From the NCBI RefSeq assembly GCF_023094245.1, contig NZ_JALMEW010000002.1, positions 310,001-374,000 of the forward strand: DNA of 64,000 nt, read 5' to 3'. The stretch comes from Halomonas getboli (lineage in GTDB: Bacteria; Pseudomonadota; Gammaproteobacteria; Pseudomonadales; Halomonadaceae). The notes below the pieces were generated by a model. The model had not been told where the DNA came from and searched no databases. It saw nothing but the letters and a program-made list of their open reading frames with translations. Each line of letters opens with the position of its first letter. Within the stretch, counting starts at the first letter, position 1. Below are positions 25,520-41,059 of the stretch, piece after piece. A program made the translations under genes and the position numbers.

Positions 25520-26860
25520 ATGGACCTGTTCCAGCAGGCCAGCAGTGAGGAGAGCGCCCCCCTGGCCTGGCGCATGCGCCCCCGCCGGCTGGCCGATTAC
25601 GTGGGCCAGCCGGCGCTGGTCGGCCCCGGCAAGCCGCTGCGCCGCATGGCCGAGGGCGGCCCGGTACGCTCGATGATCCTGTGGGGGCCGCCGGGCACCG
25701 GCAAGACCACCCTGGCCGAGATCCTGGCCGAGGAGTCCGGCGCCCACCTCGAGCGCCTCTCGGCGGTGATGGCCGGGGTCAAGGACATCCGCGCCGCGGT
25801 GGACCGCGCCCGCGCCGCCCAGGGCCAGGAGCGCCCCACCCTGCTGTTCCTCGACGAGATCCACCGGCTCAACAAGAGCCAGCAGGATGCCCTGCTGCCC
25901 CACGTGGAGTCCGGCCTGCTGACGCTGATCGGCGCCACCACCGAGAACCCGTCGTTCGAGGTCAACTCGGCGCTGCTGTCCCGGGCCCGGGTGCACGTGC
26001 TCAAGTCGCTCTCCGACGACGACGTGACCGAGGTGCTCAGGCGCGCGCTCGCCGATGCCGAGCACGGCCTGGGCGAGCGCAACATCGCCGTGGACGACGA
26101 GGTGCTCGCGCTGCTGGCCCGGGCCGCCGCCGGCGACGCCCGCCGCGCCCTGGGGCTGCTGGAGACCGCCTGCGACTTCACCGTGCCCGAGGGCAACGGC
26201 GAACGGCTGCCCCGCGAGGCGTTGGAGGACGTGATCGGCCACCAGGCCAGCGCCTTCGACAAGCAGGGTGATCATTTCTACGACCTGCTGTCGGCGATCC
26301 ACAAGTCGGTGCGCTCCTCGCGGCCGGACGCTGCCCTGCTCTACATCGCCCGTTTCATGCAGGGCGGCGGCGATCCGCTGGACGTGATCCGCCGGCTGAC
26401 CGCCATCGCCTCCGAGGACGTCGGCAACGCCGATCCCAAGGCGCTGCCGCTGACCATGGCGGCCTGGGACGCCTACCTGCGGCTCGGCGACTACGAGGGC
26501 CAGCGCGCCATCGCCCACGCCGCCGTCCACCTGGCGGTGGCCCCCAAGAGCAACGCCGTCGACCAGGCCTGGAATCGCGCCAAGGCGTTTGCCGCCGCCC
26601 AGCCGCGGCTCGAGGTACCCACCTACCTGCGCAACGCTCCCACCAAGCTGATGGAGTCGCTGGGCCACGGCGACGGCTACCGCTGGGCCCACGCCGAGCC
26701 CAACAGCTACCCCGCCGGCAGCGCCCATGACTGCTGGCCTGAGGACGTGCCCCATGAGCGCTTCTACCAACCCACCGCCAACGGCCAGGAGAAGCGCTAC
26801 GGCCAGATGCTGGAATGGCGCGCCGAACTCGATGCCCAGGCGGATCGCGGTGAGGTGTGA
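25520..26860 (+). CDS. rarA: Replication-associated recombination protein A
   Basis: An AAA+ ATPase (MgsA/Mgs1/WRNIP1 family) that acts at stalled replication forks. 446 residues. Walker A GPPGTGKT is at 56-63, Walker B LLFLDEIH at 108-115, sensor 1 IGATTENPSFEVN, and a C-terminal tetramerisation domain (SEDVGNADPKALPLTMAAWDAY). AAGGAG lies 7 bases before the ATG. The last two codons and the stop codon fall inside the first unit of a 24-copy heptamer array. As in other proteobacteria it neighbours lolA and ftsK. Confidence 0.97.
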   Translation: MDLFQQASSEESAPLAWRMRPRRLADYVGQPALVGPGKPLRRMAEGGPVRSMILWGPPGTGKTTLAEILAEESGAHLERLSAVMAGVKDIRAAVDRARAAQGQERPTLLFLDEIHRLNKSQQDALLPHVESGLLTLIGATTENPSFEVNSALLSRARVHVLKSLSDDDVTEVLRRALADAEHGLGERNIAVDDEVLALLARAAAGDARRALGLLETACDFTVPEGNGERLPREALEDVIGHQASAFDKQGDHFYDLLSAIHKSVRSSRPDAALLYIARFMQGGGDPLDVIRRLTAIASEDVGNADPKALPLTMAAWDAYLRLGDYEGQRAIAHAAVHLAVAPKSNAVDQAWNRAKAFAAAQPRLEVPTYLRNAPTKLMESLGHGDGYRWAHAEPNSYPAGSAHDCWPEDVPHERFYQPTANGQEKRYGQMLEWRAELDAQADRGEV

Positions 26861-27019
26861 GGTGTGAGGTGTGAGGTGTGAGGTGTGAGGTGTGAGGTGT
26901 GAGGTGTGAGGTGTGAGGTGTGAGGTGTGAGGTGTGAGGTGCGAGGTGCGAGGTGCGAGGTGCGAGGTGCGAGGTGCGAGGTGCGAGGTGCGAGGTGCGA
27001 GGTGCGAGGTGCGAGGTGC
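26852..27019 (+). repeat. Heptamer tandem array, 12 x GAGGTGT then 12 x GAGGTGC
   Basis: Twenty-four perfect 7-bp units without an indel. The first twelve read GAGGTGT and the next twelve GAGGTGC. The array starts 6 bp before the end of the rarA stop codon, so the TGA of rarA is part of the repeat. TGA recurs every 7 bp in the first half, blocking all three frames. Confidence 0.97.
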
Positions 27020-27029
27020 GAGATAATAT

Positions 27030-27058
27030 GAGGGGTGAAGGTCTCCCCCTCACCCCTC
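27030..27058. terminator. Hairpin between rarA and lolA
   Basis: GAGGGGTGA pairs with TCACCCCTC across an 11-base loop. Both flanks lack a long T tract, so termination is possible but not certain. The arm sequence resembles the neighbouring heptamer unit. Confidence 0.5.
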
Positions 27059-27075
27059 CCGCCTGACCAGACCGC

Positions 27076-27699
27076 TTACCGCGATTCGCGAATCACGTCG
27101 GTACCTTCCGGCAGCGCCATGTCGAAGCGCGAGTCATCCACCGCCACGTTCTGCTCGACGTCATCGAACTGGATGGCGGTGCGCTGACCGGTGCTGTCGG
27201 TCATCTGCAGGAAGCCCAGCCGCTCGCTGTAGAAGGTCAGCTTGAGCTCTTCGAACAGGGTATCGGGGCTCTTCGGCACCAGGTCGAAGGTCTCGGCGGT
27301 ACCCTGCTGACTGCTGGTGACCTCGTAGCTGTCGGTGAGCTGGTCGGCGCTGCCGGACAGCAGCAGGGCCGGCGTGTGGGTCACACGGTCGTCCAGCGGC
27401 TGCACGGTGGCCTGCTGCAGGTCGGGGTCGTAGAGCGTGACCTCGTCGCCGTCGGAGATCACGACCTGCTCATACGGGGCATTCACCTCCCAGCGGAAGC
27501 GGCCCGGGCGCGACAGCCACATGCGCCCGCTGGCCTCCTGCAGGCGCTGCCCGGAGCCGTCGAGGATCTGCTGGTCGAAGTCGGCCACGTAGGTCTGTAC
27601 CGGCTTCAGCATACGGGCCAGGCGCTCGGCGCCATCATCGGCGGCGGCCGAGAGCGGCGTCAGGGCCACCAGGGCCAGCGCGGCGAAGGTTCGTTTCAT
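27076..27699 (-). CDS. lolA: Outer-membrane lipoprotein carrier protein LolA
   Basis: Periplasmic chaperone that carries lipoproteins from LolCDE to the outer membrane. About 207 residues. A signal peptide MKRTFAALALVALTPLSAAA is cleaved after AAA. The mature part shows FDQQILDGSGQRLQEASGRMWLSRPGRFRWEV, the LolA hallmark. Of two ATGs, 27699 is preferred by its distance from AGGAG. It lies between rarA and ftsK, the usual place. Confidence 0.95.
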   Translation of the reverse strand: MKRTFAALALVALTPLSAAADDGAERLARMLKPVQTYVADFDQQILDGSGQRLQEASGRMWLSRPGRFRWEVNAPYEQVVISDGDEVTLYDPDLQQATVQPLDDRVTHTPALLLSGSADQLTDSYEVTSSQQGTAETFDLVPKSPDTLFEELKLTFYSERLGFLQMTDSTGQRTAIQFDDVEQNVAVDDSRFDMALPEGTDVIRESR

Positions 27700-27811
27700 G
27701 GTCATCTCCTGTTTCCCTGAAGGTCGAGGGCATCCTGCCCGGTAAGACTGCGCAGGCCGCGGCGGGTTGCGCTCCCGCCGCGGCTTGCATGGTGGTTGCA
27801 CGATCGGCGGG

Positions 27812-31042
<3,231 letters not shown>

Positions 31043-31198
31043 GCGGCCAACCCCCTTGCGCCGAGATGGCGTCTTCCAAATCCAAGGCCATCAATCATAC
31101 CGAGCAAGCCGCGCCCGTCACAGGGGGCAGGCGACGACTTGAGCCGCGGCATCGCGCCGGTCACACTTGGGCTTCCACGCCCCGAGGACGTCCTTTCC

Positions 31199-31975
31199 AT
31201 GCTGCCCTGGCTCCCCGCGCACCCCGTTCGCTTTCCGCCGGTCGAGTCCGCCCTCGACGATCCCGGCGGCCTGCTGGCCGCCGGCGGCGAACTGAGCCCG
31301 GCCTGGCTGCTCAGCGCCTATCGCCACGGCATCTTTCCCTGGTACAGCGAGGGCCAGCCGCTGCTTTGGTGGAGCCCGGACCCGCGCATGGTGCTGTTTC
31401 CCGACGAGGTGCGCGTGCGCCGCAGCCTGGCCAAGCGGCTACGCAACGGCGGCTTCACGGTCACCGGCGACCGCGCCTTCGAGGCGGTGATTCACGCCTG
31501 CGCGGCACCGCGCGACGACGAGCCCGGCACCTGGATCACCGACGAGATGGCCGCAGCCTACCGTCGGCTGCATGCACTGGGCGCGGCACACTCGGTGGAG
31601 GTCTGGCAGGGCGAGACGCTGGTCGGCGGCCTCTACGGCATCGCCCTGGGGCCGGTGTTCTTCGGCGAATCGATGTTCTCGCGGGCACCCGACGCCTCCA
31701 AGGTAGCGCTGGCGTGCCTCGCCCGCACCATGGCCGCCGAGGGTGGCCGGCTGATCGACTGCCAGATGCACACCGCCCACCTGGCGAGCCTGGGCGCCCG
31801 GGACATCGCCCGGGAGACGTTCATCGACTATCTTGATGAGTGGCTGGACGACATGCCGGAGCCGCGACACGACACCGAACTCGTCTTTCCGCCGCCGGCA
31901 TGGTCGTTCGAACGCCTCGACGCCGCGAGACAGATGCCACCGGGAGCCACAGGAGGCGGCCGCCTTGAGCAGTAA
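31199..31975 (+). CDS. aat: Leucyl/phenylalanyl-tRNA-protein transferase
   Basis: Adds Leu or Phe to N-terminal Lys/Arg, making N-degrons for ClpS-ClpAP. 258 residues. Hallmarks are [42 protein letters not shown] and [21 protein letters not shown]. The C-terminal tail beyond about 225 is variable. It overlaps bpt by 11 bp and is convergent with the clpS-clpA genes further on. Confidence 0.97.
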   Translation: MLPWLPAHPVRFPPVESALDDPGGLLAAGGELSPAWLLSAYRHGIFPWYSEGQPLLWWSPDPRMVLFPDEVRVRRSLAKRLRNGGFTVTGDRAFEAVIHACAAPRDDEPGTWITDEMAAAYRRLHALGAAHSVEVWQGETLVGGLYGIALGPVFFGESMFSRAPDASKVALACLARTMAAEGGRLIDCQMHTAHLASLGARDIARETFIDYLDEWLDDMPEPRHDTELVFPPPAWSFERLDAARQMPPGATGGGRLEQ

Positions 31976-32702
31976 CACTCCCCGCCAGCCGATTCGCGAT
32001 CTGCGGTTCTTCCTGACCGTGCCGCACGCCTGCAGCTATCTGGAGGGGCGCGAGGCGACCACCCTGTTCCTGGACCCGCAGGAATCCCCGGGCAGCGGCG
32101 TCTACGACTCCCTGGCGCCGCTCGGCTTCCGGCGCAGCGGAAGCCATCTCTATCGCCCCCACTGCGAAGGCTGCAACGCCTGCGTCTCGGTGCGCATTCC
32201 GGTCAAGGGCTTCTCGCCCAACCGCACCCAGCGCAAGCTCTATCGCCGCAACGCCGACCTGGAGATGCGCATCCGCCCGGCGCTGTTCGACCCCGAACAC
32301 TACGGGCTCTATGCCCACTACATTCGCACCCGCCACGCCGACGGCGACATGTATCCGCCGAGCCACGAGCAGTACCGCACCTTTCTGACCCTGAACCAGG
32401 ACTACGCGCGCATGCTGGAGCTGCGTCTGAACGGACGACTGCTGGCCGTGTCGGCCTTCGATCAGCTCTCGCACGGCCTGTCGGCCATCTACACCTTCTT
32501 CGACCCGGCCGAGGAGTTCGACCGCCGTTCGCTGGGCACCTACGCGGTGCTGGCACTGGTGGAACGCGCCCGCGAGCTGGAGCTGCCCCACGTCTACCTG
32601 GGCTACTGGATCGAGGAGTGCCGAAAGATGGCCTACAAACAGGCCTTCTCCCCCCTGGAGCGGCTCGAGGGACGCCACTGGCGGCGCCTGATCCCGACCT
32701 GA
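31965..32702 (+). CDS. bpt: Aspartate/glutamate leucyltransferase
   Basis: Bacterial protein transferase that adds Leu to N-terminal Asp or Glu, a second entry to the ClpS N-degron pathway; absent from E. coli. 245 residues. Two cysteine pairs stand out in the [14 protein letters not shown] motif, and [20 protein letters not shown] and [15 protein letters not shown] are typical of ATE N and C domains. The start is TTG, supported by a perfect AGGAGG 8 bases upstream and by overlap with aat. Confidence 0.95.
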   Translation: MSSNTPRQPIRDLRFFLTVPHACSYLEGREATTLFLDPQESPGSGVYDSLAPLGFRRSGSHLYRPHCEGCNACVSVRIPVKGFSPNRTQRKLYRRNADLEMRIRPALFDPEHYGLYAHYIRTRHADGDMYPPSHEQYRTFLTLNQDYARMLELRLNGRLLAVSAFDQLSHGLSAIYTFFDPAEEFDRRSLGTYAVLALVERARELELPHVYLGYWIEECRKMAYKQAFSPLERLEGRHWRRLIPT

Positions 32703-32722
32703 CATTGCGGCGCTTTTTGCCT

Positions 32723-32751
32723 TGACGCCCGGCATGCGGCACAATATCGCG
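32723..32751 (+). promoter_or_regulatory. Candidate promoter of infA
   Basis: TTGACG (32723-32728) and TATCGC (32746-32751) with a 17-bp spacer, about 75 bp upstream of the infA start codon. The -35 is near consensus and the -10 is weak. Confidence 0.45.
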
Positions 32752-32825
32752 CTATCCTGATCGGCACGAGCGGACACTCCGCCACTCGTGCCGCCGTTTG
32801 TTATCACCAGCGAGGAATTGCCTAT

Positions 32826-33044
32826 ATGGCACGCGAAGACCATATCGAAATGGAAGGCGTCGTCGTCGACACGCTGCCCAACACCATGTTCCGGGTCGAA
32901 CTCGAGAACGGCCACGTGGTGACCGCCCACATCTCGGGCAAGATGCGCAAGAACTACATCCGCATCCTCACCGGCGACAAGGTCAAGGTCGAGCTGACCC
33001 CGTACGACCTGTCCAAAGGCCGCATCGTCTACCGCTCTCGCTAG
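32826..33044 (+). CDS. infA: Translation initiation factor IF-1
   Basis: 72-residue S1/OB-fold protein that binds the 30S A site with IF-2 and IF-3. The sequence [18 protein letters not shown] and the C-terminal [15 protein letters not shown] are the standard IF-1 termini. GAGGA lies 9 bases upstream. It sits between bpt and the convergent clpA gene; the 164 bp after it contain no clear terminator. Confidence 0.98.
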   Translation: MAREDHIEMEGVVVDTLPNTMFRVELENGHVVTAHISGKMRKNYIRILTGDKVKVELTPYDLSKGRIVYRSR

Positions 33045-33208
33045 GCCATGCCTGAAAAGAGGCGGCGCTCGCCGACTTTTCAGACACCGCCTTAGGGCGT
33101 GCCCGCAGCGCCCTTTGGAGACTCCCCGCCAGCACGGCTCCCAGACGCACAACGCCCCGTCCGAAGACAGGGCGCTGATAAGTTGGCGGGAGCGATCGAC
33201 GCGCCGTC

Positions 33209-35485
33209 TCAGGGCGCGTCGGCCAGTTCCGATTCAGATGCCAGGTGCAGCTCGCCGCCTTCGACGCTGACGTGCACCACGCCACCGTGCTCGGCCAGTT
33301 CGCCGAACAGGATCAGCTCGGCCAGCGGCTTCTTGAGCTTCTCCTGGATCAGGCGCGCCATCGGCCTGGCCCCCATGTCGGGATCGTAACCCTTCTCGGC
33401 CAGCCAGTCCCGGGCCTCGTCGTCCACGTCGAGCTGCACGCGCTTCTCGTCGAGCTGCGCCTGGAGTTCGATCAGGAACTTGTCGACCACATTGCGCACC
33501 ACCTCGGTGGGCAGGGCGTGGAACTGGATGATGCCGTCCAGGCGGTTGCGGAACTCCGGCGAGAAGGTCTTGCGGATGACCTCCATGGCGTCGGTGGAGT
33601 GGTCCTGGGTCTGGAAGCCGATCGAACGACGCGTGGCCTGCTCGACCCCGGCATTCGAGGTCATGATCAGGATCACGTGACGGAAGTCCGCCTCGCGGCC
33701 GTTGTTGTCGGTCAGCCGGCCATGATCCATCACCTGCAGCAGCAGGTTGAAGACTTCCGGATGCGCCTTCTCGATCTCGTCGAGCAGCAGCACACAGTGC
33801 GGCTGCTTGGTGATCGCCTCGGTCAGCAGGCCGCCCTGATCATAGCCGACGTAGCCTGGAGGCGCGCCGATCAGCCGCGACACGGTGTGACGCTCCATGT
33901 ACTCGGACATGTCGAAGCGCACCAGGTCGATGCCCATGATATGGGCCAACTGGCGGGCGACCTCGGTCTTGCCGACGCCGGTGGGACCGGCGAACAGGAA
34001 GCTGCCCACCGGCTTGTCCGGCGCCTTGAGGCCGGCACGCGAGAGCTTGATGGCCGCCGCCAGCCCGTCGATCGCCTCATCCTGGCCGAACACCAGCATC
34101 TTGAGGTCGCGGTCGATGTTGGCCAGCAGCTTGCGATCGGAGCTGGAGACGCTCTTCGGCGGAATCCGCGCGATGGAGGCCACCACCGCCTCGACCTGAT
34201 CGGTATCGATGGTATCGACACGCACCTCGGGCGGCAGCAGCCGCTGATGGGCGCCGGCCTCGTCGATCACGTCGATGGCCTTGTCGGGCAGGTGGCGATC
34301 ATTGATGTAGCGATCCGCCAGCCGCGAGGCGCTCTCCAGCGCGGCGTCGGTGTACTTGAGGTGGTGATGCTCCTCGAAGCGCGAACGCAGCCCCTTGAGG
34401 ATGCGAATGGTGTCCTCCACCGAGGGCGCCATGACATCGACCTTCTGGAAGCGGCGGGCCAGCGCGCGATCCTTCTCGAAGATGCCGCGGAACTCCTGGA
34501 AGGTGGTGGAGCCGATGCAGCGCAGCTCGCCGGAGGACAGCAGCGGCTTGAGCAGGTTGGAGGCATCCATCACGCCGCCGGAGGCCGCGCCGGCGCCGAT
34601 CACGGTGTGGATCTCGTCGATGAACAAGATGGCGTTGGGCTGCTTGCGCAGCTCGGCCAGCAGCGCCTTGAGGCGCTTCTCGAAGTCGCCGCGGTACTTG
34701 GTGCCGGCCAGCAGCGCACCCATGTCGAGGGAGTAGACCACGGCGTCGCCGATCACCTCGGGCACATCTTCTTCGACGATGCGCTTGGCCAGTCCCTCGG
34801 CGATGGCGGTCTTGCCCACGCCGGCCTCGCCGACCAGCAGCGGATTGTTCTTGCGCCGCCGGGCCAGGATCTGCACCACCCGCTCGAGCTCGTGATCGCG
34901 CCCGATCAGCGGGTCGATCTTGCCCATGCGGGCCTGCTCGTTGAGGTTGGTGGCGTAGCCGGTCAGCGGATTGCCGCCCTGCTCGCTGCCGGCTTCCTCG
35001 GCATCCTCGGCCTCGGGCGACGGCGAGCTCTGACTCTGGCCATGTCCGGCGACCTTGGAGATGCCGTGGGCGATGTAGTTGACGGCATCCACCCGGGCCA
35101 CGTTCTGCTGCTTGAGGAAGTAGACGGCCTGGCTCTCCTGCTCGGAGAAGATCGCCACCAGCACGTTGGCGCCGGTCACTTCGCTCTTGCCGGAGGACTG
35201 CACGTGGAACACCGCGCGCTGCAGGACGCGCTGGAAACCCAGCGTCGGCTGAGTCTCGCGGTCGGCCTGATCCTCGGGAATCAGCGGCGTGGTGGAATTG
35301 ATGAAATCCTGCAGGTCGGACCGCAGCTTATCGAGGTTGGCCCCGCAGGCTCGCAGCACGTCTGCCGCCGAGGCATTGTCGAGCAGCGCCAGCAGCAGGT
35401 GCTCCACGGTCATGAACTCGTGACGCTTGGAGCGCGCCACGGTGAAGGCCGTGTTCAGGGTCAGTTCAAGTTCTTTGCTCAGCAT
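33209..35485 (-). CDS. clpA: ATP-dependent Clp protease ATPase subunit ClpA
   Basis: Hsp100 unfoldase that feeds ClpP; works with ClpS on N-degron substrates. About 758 residues, the length of E. coli ClpA. A double Clp-N domain covers 1-140, then an acidic linker. The first AAA+ module has Walker A GEAGVGKT at 219-226, the second GPTGVGKT near 500. The ClpP-binding IGF-type loop is visible as [12 protein letters not shown]. The ATG at 35485 follows AAGGGGACTGCC. It lies downstream of clpS in the same direction. Confidence 0.97.
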   Translation of the reverse strand: MLSKELELTLNTAFTVARSKRHEFMTVEHLLLALLDNASAADVLRACGANLDKLRSDLQDFINSTTPLIPEDQADRETQPTLGFQRVLQRAVFHVQSSGKSEVTGANVLVAIFSEQESQAVYFLKQQNVARVDAVNYIAHGISKVAGHGQSQSSPSPEAEDAEEAGSEQGGNPLTGYATNLNEQARMGKIDPLIGRDHELERVVQILARRRKNNPLLVGEAGVGKTAIAEGLAKRIVEEDVPEVIGDAVVYSLDMGALLAGTKYRGDFEKRLKALLAELRKQPNAILFIDEIHTVIGAGAASGGVMDASNLLKPLLSSGELRCIGSTTFQEFRGIFEKDRALARRFQKVDVMAPSVEDTIRILKGLRSRFEEHHHLKYTDAALESASRLADRYINDRHLPDKAIDVIDEAGAHQRLLPPEVRVDTIDTDQVEAVVASIARIPPKSVSSSDRKLLANIDRDLKMLVFGQDEAIDGLAAAIKLSRAGLKAPDKPVGSFLFAGPTGVGKTEVARQLAHIMGIDLVRFDMSEYMERHTVSRLIGAPPGYVGYDQGGLLTEAITKQPHCVLLLDEIEKAHPEVFNLLLQVMDHGRLTDNNGREADFRHVILIMTSNAGVEQATRRSIGFQTQDHSTDAMEVIRKTFSPEFRNRLDGIIQFHALPTEVVRNVVDKFLIELQAQLDEKRVQLDVDDEARDWLAEKGYDPDMGARPMARLIQEKLKKPLAELILFGELAEHGGVVHVSVEGGELHLASESELADAP

Positions 35486-35620
35486 GGCAGTCCCCTTCTC
35501 GCCGCTTAGGGCTTGCATCGGATCCTTCTGGGTCCGGCATCATCAACATCGAGCACAAACATTGGCGTTGCAAGTCGCACCGCCAACGCTGGCGATTTCC
35601 CTACTTCGACACGCCAGCGC

Positions 35621-36007
35621 TCAATCCGTTGCCTCGATGTCGCACAGCAGTGGATGCTGGCACTCACGGGCGTATTCATTGACCTGATGGCTCTTGGTCT
35701 CGGCGATGTCGCGGGTGAAGATCCCGCAGGTCGCCTTGCCCTGGGTGTGCACGGCCAGCATGATCTGCACCGCTTTCTCGTTGTCCATGTTGAAGAACGT
35801 CTGCAACACTTCCACCACGAACTCCATGGGGGTGAAGTCGTCGTTGTGCAAGACCACCTTGTACATCGGTGGCTTCGCCAGCTCAGGCTCTGACGACTGC
35901 ACCGCCAGGTCGCCGTCGCCCTCTTCCTCCGGCCCCGGAGGACGCGTCATGCCGGCATGCACCGACGCGCGGTGCGCCATCATGCCGTCTTCCTGTGTCT
36001 TGAACAT
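35621..36007 (-). CDS. clpS: ClpAP adaptor ClpS
   Basis: Delivers proteins with N-terminal Leu, Phe, Trp or Tyr to ClpAP. The core [24 protein letters not shown], the metal-like [20 protein letters not shown] and [15 protein letters not shown] are diagnostic. 128 residues counted from the ATG at 36007 (MFKTQED); an internal MM nine residues on is an alternative. Its flexible N-terminal tail is acidic, as in pseudomonads. It is followed by clpA after 135 bp. Confidence 0.95.
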   Translation of the reverse strand: MFKTQEDGMMAHRASVHAGMTRPPGPEEEGDGDLAVQSSEPELAKPPMYKVVLHNDDFTPMEFVVEVLQTFFNMDNEKAVQIMLAVHTQGKATCGIFTRDIAETKSHQVNEYARECQHPLLCDIEATD

Positions 36008-36136
36008 AAGCTTCACTGTCGCTATCGACAAGCCGGTCGCCGCCGGGCATTCCAACCGTGTTTGGACGCCGGCGGGGCGGCCGGGTTCATCGGGATTGAT
36101 TCACTTTGCCGTCTTTGGCCGCCGCCAGCAATGCAA

Positions 36137-36166
36137 CGGCCCCCGCCCGGGAACGGGCGGGGGCCG
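36137..36166 (-). terminator. Terminator-like hairpin after icd
   Basis: A 13-bp GC stem (CGGCCCCCGCCCG) with a 4-base loop lies 39 bp past the icd stop codon. The following minus-strand sequence (TTGCATT) is only partly T-rich. Confidence 0.65.
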
Positions 36167-36204
36167 GAACACGTCGACGACGTGCCTGTCGCGGGCGGTC
36201 GCGC

Positions 36205-38466
<2,262 letters not shown>

Positions 38467-38701
38467 TTAACATGAAACGGATCGAAGCGCACACTCTCGA
38501 TGTCGGCGACACGGGCAACCAGGGCGAGCCACTCGGCGCGATCGCCGACACGCGACATCGGCCACCCTCTGAGCGGGTCACGCCAGGCCCGGAAAATGAC
38601 GAGGGCGCTCCGGCGAGCGTCGCGCAGTATATCAGCCCGCCGCCCGCGACGCATGGCGGCGATCCCTGCCATCCCGCCGCGTCGACCGGTAAGATACGCC
38701 C

Positions 38702-39352
38702 ATGAGCCGCTTATATCTCTTTCACAAGCCCTACCGGGTACTGTCCCAGTTCACCGACAAGGGCGACGCCGAGGGCACGCCCCGCGCCACCCTGGCCGAC
38801 TATCTCGACGTGCCCGGCATCTATCCGGCGGGCCGACTCGACCACGACTCCGAGGGCCTGCTGCTGCTCTCCGACGACGGCGAGCTGATCCACCGCATCA
38901 GCCACCCGCGTCACAAGCAGCCCAAGACCTATCGCGTGCAGGTCGAGGGCCGGCCCGACGATGCCGCCCTGGACGCCCTGCGCCGCGGCGTCGAACTCAG
39001 GGACGGCCCGACCCGGCCGGCCCGGGTCCGACGCCTCGAGGCGAGCGAGCTGCCCGAGCGCGAGCCGCCGCTGGACCCGAAGCGCCACCCGGTCACCACC
39101 TGGCTGGAGCTGATCATCTCCGAGGGCCGCAACCGCCAGGTGCGGCGCATGACCGCCCACGTCGGCCATCCCACCCTGCGCCTGGTGCGGGTGGCGATCG
39201 GCTCATGGACGCTCGACGGCCTGGCGCCGGGCGAGTGGCGCCGCGAGACCCTGCACGCGCCCAAGCCGCCCTCGGACCGTCGCGACTCCGGCCGCCGGAC
39301 CAGCGGCCGCCAGAACGGCAAGTCACGCAACAGCGGGAGGACACGCCGATGA
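38702..39352 (+). CDS. rluE: 23S rRNA pseudouridine synthase RluE
   Basis: RsuA-family synthase, expected to make pseudouridine 2457 in 23S rRNA. 216 residues. The catalytic Asp47 is in AGRLDHDSEGLLLLSDDG; KTYRVQVEG and LIISEGRNRQVRRM follow. The short N-terminus without an S4 domain and the FHKPYRVLSQF start fit RluE. A basic C-terminal tail (about 190-216) is extra. The stop codon overlaps nudJ (ATGA). Confidence 0.93.
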   Translation: MSRLYLFHKPYRVLSQFTDKGDAEGTPRATLADYLDVPGIYPAGRLDHDSEGLLLLSDDGELIHRISHPRHKQPKTYRVQVEGRPDDAALDALRRGVELRDGPTRPARVRRLEASELPEREPPLDPKRHPVTTWLELIISEGRNRQVRRMTAHVGHPTLRLVRVAIGSWTLDGLAPGEWRRETLHAPKPPSDRRDSGRRTSGRQNGKSRNSGRTRR

Positions 39353-39798
39353 GCCGCTGGCACCCTTACGTCACCGTGGCCACCGTGGTCGAGCGCGCCG
39401 GGCGCTTCCTGATCGTCGAGGAAGACCGGGGCGGGCCGGAGACCGTCTTCAACCAGCCGGCCGGGCATCTGGAACCGGGCGAACGCATCCAGGACGCCGC
39501 CCTGCGCGAGCTGCGCGAGGAAACCGCCTGGCAGGTAGGCCTCAGCGACTATCTGGGCATCTACGTCTATCAGGCGCCGGACGGCACCACCTTCCACAGC
39601 CATGGCTTCTACGGCATGGCGCTGGCCCGACTGGGCAACGAGCTCGACCCGGACATCCTGGCCACCCACTGGGTGACGCTGGAAGAGCTGGAGGCACTGG
39701 AGCGACTGGGCCGGCTACGCAGCCCGCTGGTGCTGCGCCGCGTGCGCGACGCCCTGGCCGGGCGCTTCTACCCCATGGACGTGATACACGAGCGGTAA
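39349..39798 (+). CDS. nudJ: Nudix hydrolase NudJ (phosphatase NudJ)
   Basis: 149 residues. The Nudix box is at about 39-61: [26 protein letters not shown]. The N-terminal [10 protein letters not shown] and the [11 protein letters not shown]-terminus match NudJ (YmfB), which hydrolyses HMP-pyrophosphate and nucleoside tri/diphosphates. It lies in the rluE-nudJ-mnmA-hflD-purB order found in E. coli. A heptamer array starts on the base after its stop codon. Confidence 0.93.
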   Translation: MSRWHPYVTVATVVERAGRFLIVEEDRGGPETVFNQPAGHLEPGERIQDAALRELREETAWQVGLSDYLGIYVYQAPDGTTFHSHGFYGMALARLGNELDPDILATHWVTLEELEALERLGRLRSPLVLRRVRDALAGRFYPMDVIHER

Positions 39799-39871
39799 GG
39801 GGCGAGGGGCGAGGGGCGAGGAAACCTCGAACCTCGAACCTCGAACCTCGAACCTCGAACCTCGAACCTCG
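39799..39871. repeat. Heptamer array with two opposite halves between nudJ and mnmA
   Basis: Three GGGGCGA units (39799-39819), a GGAAA joint, and six CCTCGAA units plus a partial one (39825-39871). The second half is the complement type of the first, so the joint can form a CGAGG/CCTCG hairpin. The array ends 15 bp before a TATAAT box. Confidence 0.93.
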
Positions 39872-39885
39872 TCTCCAGTGTCGTG

Positions 39886-39891
39886 TATAAT
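39886..39891 (+). promoter_or_regulatory. Candidate -10 element of mnmA
   Basis: A perfect TATAAT lies 38 bp before the mnmA start. The position of a -35 (18 bp upstream, TCGAAC) falls within the heptamer array and matches the consensus only in part. Confidence 0.5.
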
Positions 39892-39928
39892 CCCGCCCCA
39901 TTTGCGACCACCCCAATCCGAGAGCGTC

Positions 39929-41059
39929 ATGACAGCCACCCAAGGCAAGGTGATCGTCGGCATGTCCGGCGGCGTCGACTCCTCCGTCTCCGCCCTGCTC
40001 CTGCTCGAGCAGGGCTATGAGGTCGAGGGCCTGTTCATGAAGAACTGGGACGAGGACGACGGCACCGAGTACTGCACCGCCAAGGAGGACCTGGCGGACG
40101 CCGAGGCCGTGTGCGCCAAGCTCGGCATCAAGCTGCACACCGCCAACTTCGCTGCCGAGTACTGGGACAACGTCTTCGAGCACTTCCTCGCCGAGTACAA
40201 GGCCGGGCGCACGCCGAACCCGGACATCCTCTGCAACCGCGAGATCAAGTTCAAGGTGTTCCTCGAGTACGCCGAGATGCTCGGCGCCGAGCGCATCGCC
40301 ACCGGGCACTACGTCCGCGGCGGCCGGGCGCGTGGCGAGCTCGACGGCGTCGAAAGGCCGCGCCTGCTCAAGGGGCTCGACGCCAACAAGGACCAGAGCT
40401 ACTTCCTGCACGCCGTGCCCGAGGCGGCCATCGCTCGCACCCTGTTCCCGGTCGGCGAGCTGGAGAAGCCCGACGTCCGCGCCCTGGCCGAGCGCCATGA
40501 CCTGGTGACGGCGAAGAAGAAGGATTCCACCGGCATCTGCTTCATCGGCGAGCGCCGCTTCCGCGACTTCCTGCAGCAGTACCTGCCGGCCCAGCCCGGC
40601 ACCATCGAGACCCCCGACGGCGACGTCATCGGCGAGCACATGGGCCTGATGTACTACACCCTCGGCCAGCGCCAGGGGCTCGGCATCGGCGGGCTCGCCG
40701 ACTACTCCGACGCCCCCTGGTTCGTGGCCGACAAGGACCTCGAGCGCAACGTGCTGGTGGCCGTGCAGGGCAAGCACCATCCGCTGCTCTATACCGACAG
40801 CCTGGCCACCGAGCCGATGGACTGGGTCGCCGGCGAGCCGCCGGCCACCGAGGGCCGCCTCACCGCCAAGACCCGCTATCGCCAGGAAGACGTGCCCTGC
40901 CGCTTCGAGACCACCGAGGACGGCGGCGTGCGGGTCCGCTTCGACGAGCCCCAGCGCGCCGTGACGCCCGGCCAGTCGCTGGTGCTGTACGACGGCGAGA
41001 TCTGCCTCGGCGGCGGCGTGATCAAGGCCATCTGGAACGCCGAGGAGGCCGCGCGATGA
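39929..41059 (+). CDS. mnmA: tRNA-specific 2-thiouridylase MnmA
   Basis: Puts sulfur on U34 of tRNA Lys, Glu and Gln, using the Tus relay. 376 residues. PP-loop SGGVDSS is at 13-19. The catalytic cysteines are Cys102 ([12 protein letters not shown]) and Cys204 (STGICFIGE). The tRNA-Glu(TTC) genes in this window encode one of its substrates. It overlaps hflD by ATGA (41056-41059). Confidence 0.97.
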   Translation: MTATQGKVIVGMSGGVDSSVSALLLLEQGYEVEGLFMKNWDEDDGTEYCTAKEDLADAEAVCAKLGIKLHTANFAAEYWDNVFEHFLAEYKAGRTPNPDILCNREIKFKVFLEYAEMLGAERIATGHYVRGGRARGELDGVERPRLLKGLDANKDQSYFLHAVPEAAIARTLFPVGELEKPDVRALAERHDLVTAKKKDSTGICFIGERRFRDFLQQYLPAQPGTIETPDGDVIGEHMGLMYYTLGQRQGLGIGGLADYSDAPWFVADKDLERNVLVAVQGKHHPLLYTDSLATEPMDWVAGEPPATEGRLTAKTRYRQEDVPCRFETTEDGGVRVRFDEPQRAVTPGQSLVLYDGEICLGGGVIKAIWNAEEAAR

